From NCBI GenBank assembly GCA_000961805.1, contig LADV01000223.1, positions 1-13,606 of the forward strand: a DNA stretch of 13,606 nt. The letters run 5' to 3'. The position numbers were made by a program, and so were the translations under genes. Origin of the DNA: Peptococcaceae bacterium BRH_c23 (lineage in GTDB: Bacteria > Bacillota_B > Desulfitobacteriia > Desulfitobacteriales > Desulfitobacteriaceae). Positions 12,634-13,606 of the stretch are shown piece by piece. The number at the start of each line of letters is the position of its first letter. The first letter of the stretch is position 1. The notes beneath the pieces are model-generated. The model searched no databases, was not told where the DNA came from, and saw only the letters and a program-made list of their open reading frames with translations.

Positions 12634-13383
12634 TCATATCTCCTGTACAAGTGACTGTTTTTTTCTTGCGGAAACTTTTTCATAGCTGTAAATCAACAAA
12701 ATGCTCAATTCGTATAAGCCGAATACCGGAAGACTGGCCGCGGCTAAAGTGAAAACATCCGGTGTCGGAGTGAGTAGGGCGGTAACTACGACAATCGCAA
12801 GACCTGCCAATTGTCGCTTTTTTTTCAGTGTTTTGGAACTAATAACTCCCAATAAAGCCAGAACCCCCATGATTAACGGTAATTCAAAGACTGCCCCCAT
12901 CGCTAGAATCAGCATGATTACAAAGGAAAAGTAGAGGTTAGCTGATAAGGTCGCCACCATATACTGTTGACCTGTGTTCAATAAAAACTTTAATGTCGTG
13001 GGAATGATGACCATATAACCAAACAAGACACCCGCTGCAAAGAGAAGTGTGGCGACAGGGATTACCCAATAAACGATTCTCCTTTGAGCATGGGTGAGTA
13101 AAGGAGATGCAAAACGGATGGACTGCCAAAGGATTAATGGGAAGCACACGATGAAGGCGCTGAAAAACACCACCTTTATTTTAGCCATGAACCCTTCCAC
13201 AGGGCTGAGAAAAACCAGTTCCCGTTGGCCCAGAGGTTGGGTTAACAACTGCACCAAAACATCAGCTTTAAGATAGAACACCACCGTGACCACCATCAGT
13301 GCCAGCATAGACAAGGCTAAGACTTTGCGCGCCCGCTCCAACCGATCAATGATTTTAACGTAATTAATTATCAGCTCTCTCAC
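12634..13383 (-). CDS. tatC: Sec-independent translocase subunit TatC
   Basis: This is the multi-spanning TatC receptor that binds twin-arginine signals. About six helices are seen. Family landmarks include an N-terminal DRLERARKVL in the place of the usual HLxELRxR, LSPVEGFMAKIKV, a charged loop with LTHAQRR, VFELPLIMGVLALLGVIS, and ALLTPTPDVFT (usually LLTPPDxxS, here with one additional residue). The frame opens with TTG at 13407, but that codon lies inside the -10 box inferred from the shared hydrogenase promoter; GTG 13383 is therefore proposed, giving 249 residues with no strong ribosome site. The start remains uncertain. With TatA at 4038-4226 it forms a TatAC pair for HyaA/HyaB export. 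A strong terminator follows at 12528-12560. Confidence 0.88.
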   Translation of the reverse strand: MRELIINYVKIIDRLERARKVLALSMLALMVVTVVFYLKADVLVQLLTQPLGQRELVFLSPVEGFMAKIKVVFFSAFIVCFPLILWQSIRFASPLLTHAQRRIVYWVIPVATLLFAAGVLFGYMVIIPTTLKFLLNTGQQYMVATLSANLYFSFVIMLILAMGAVFELPLIMGVLALLGVISSKTLKKKRQLAGLAIVVVTALLTPTPDVFTLAAASLPVFGLYELSILLIYSYEKVSARKKQSLVQEI

Positions 13384-13406
13384 CCCACTTTTGTTGCCAT
13401 GGTTCA

Positions 13407-13460
13407 ATAATAGCCTAATAGTTTGAAAATCCTTTGAATAAAAGTTAACGTTTTTGTAAT
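13407..13460 (-). promoter_or_regulatory. tatC promoter with CRP/FNR-like dyad
   Basis: A -10 box TATTAT (13412-13407, minus strand) and the dyad TTGAATAAAAGTTAAC (plus 13434-13449) have the same 29.5-base separation as at hyaA and hyaD; flanks match hyaA almost base for base. The start would be near 13400, implying a very short leader before GTG 13383. Confidence 0.7.
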
Positions 13461-13494
13461 ATTTGGTTGTAGTGAATGGTACCGAAGTCCCGAT

Positions 13495-13512
13495 GTTCAG
13501 CTTTAGCTGAAC
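13495..13512. other. 8-bp perfect inverted repeat after the window-end gene
   Basis: GTTCAGCT and AGCTGAAC are adjacent exact inverted repeats with a TT centre. They lie just after the stop of the partial gene at 13520 and about 35 bases upstream of the tatC promoter block. Without a U tract it is at best a weak terminator. Confidence 0.4.
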
Positions 13513-13519
13513 GAGTTCA

Positions 13520-13606
13520 CTAACCCATGACCTTCTTTTTCATCACCGGAATGACGATCGGCATAAAGACAATCATACTCAGGATGAAAACCCAAACCAT
13601 GCCACC
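13520..13606 (-). CDS. 3' end of an unidentified membrane protein (partial)
   Basis: The last 28 codons of a minus-strand gene are visible: a hydrophobic stretch (MVWVFILSMIVFMPIVIPVM) followed by a basic end KKKVMG and a TAG stop. The 5' part lies outside the window, so the family cannot be named. A membrane helix near the C-terminus with a cytoplasmic-type Lys cluster is all that can be said. Its position upstream of tatC suggests, but does not prove, a link with the hydrogenase genes. Confidence 0.5.
   Translation of the reverse strand, partial: GGMVWVFILSMIVFMPIVIPVMKKKVMG

Overview
The window reads as chromosomal DNA of an anaerobic, probably spore-forming Firmicute of the Desulfitobacterium/Desulfosporosinus kind. 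This is inferred from a SigI/RsgI pair (a Firmicutes sigma/anti-sigma system), strong GGAGG ribosome sites, AT-rich intergenic DNA and a Tat-exported [NiFe] uptake hydrogenase. No database search was possible; all names rest on motifs recognised by eye.

Layout. 1-1540 (+ strand): the 3' end of sigI and its membrane anti-sigma factor rsgI, closed by a 17-bp hairpin. Everything after that is on the minus strand. 1584-3746: lemA, a TPM-domain (YgcG-like) gene and an OmpR-type response regulator; a decayed 3' end of a histidine kinase lies between the last two. 4038-6759: hyaA-hyaB-tatA, the structural hydrogenase operon with its own TatA. 6964-7077 and 11800-11914: two copies of a ~115-bp hairpin/terminator module in direct orientation. 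Between them is an accessory segment: a G+C-rich two-gene membrane operon that looks foreign (7206-7940), a two-component system (8025-10133), a SHOCT-domain membrane protein and a NiCoT nickel transporter. 11933-13383: the hydrogenase maturation protease hyaD and tatC. The window ends in the 3' tail of an unidentified membrane protein.

How the parts work together. HyaA carries a twin-arginine signal and should take HyaB across the membrane by the Tat route; tatA and tatC supply a minimal TatAC translocase. The NiCoT permease brings in nickel, and HyaD trims the HyaB C-terminus after nickel insertion. Three separate promoters (hyaA, hyaD, tatC) carry the same dyad of the form TTGAA-N6-TTCAA at an identical distance from the -10 box, equivalent to -41.5. 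That is the position of class II CRP/FNR-type activators, so the scattered hydrogenase genes appear to form one regulon.

A second regulatory layer sits in the accessory segment. The two-component operon and the foreign membrane operon share a promoter layout: TGTTCAT, 4 nt, TGTTCAT, 10 nt, -10 box. This suggests the acquired operon is controlled by the neighbouring regulator.

Three genes are visibly damaged: the kinase remnant at 2245-2389, the membrane protein gene at 7206-7725 (frameshift by a G run) and the response regulator at 9443-10133 (frameshift in its DNA-binding domain). The two frameshifts near homopolymers could be sequencing errors and should be checked against reads.
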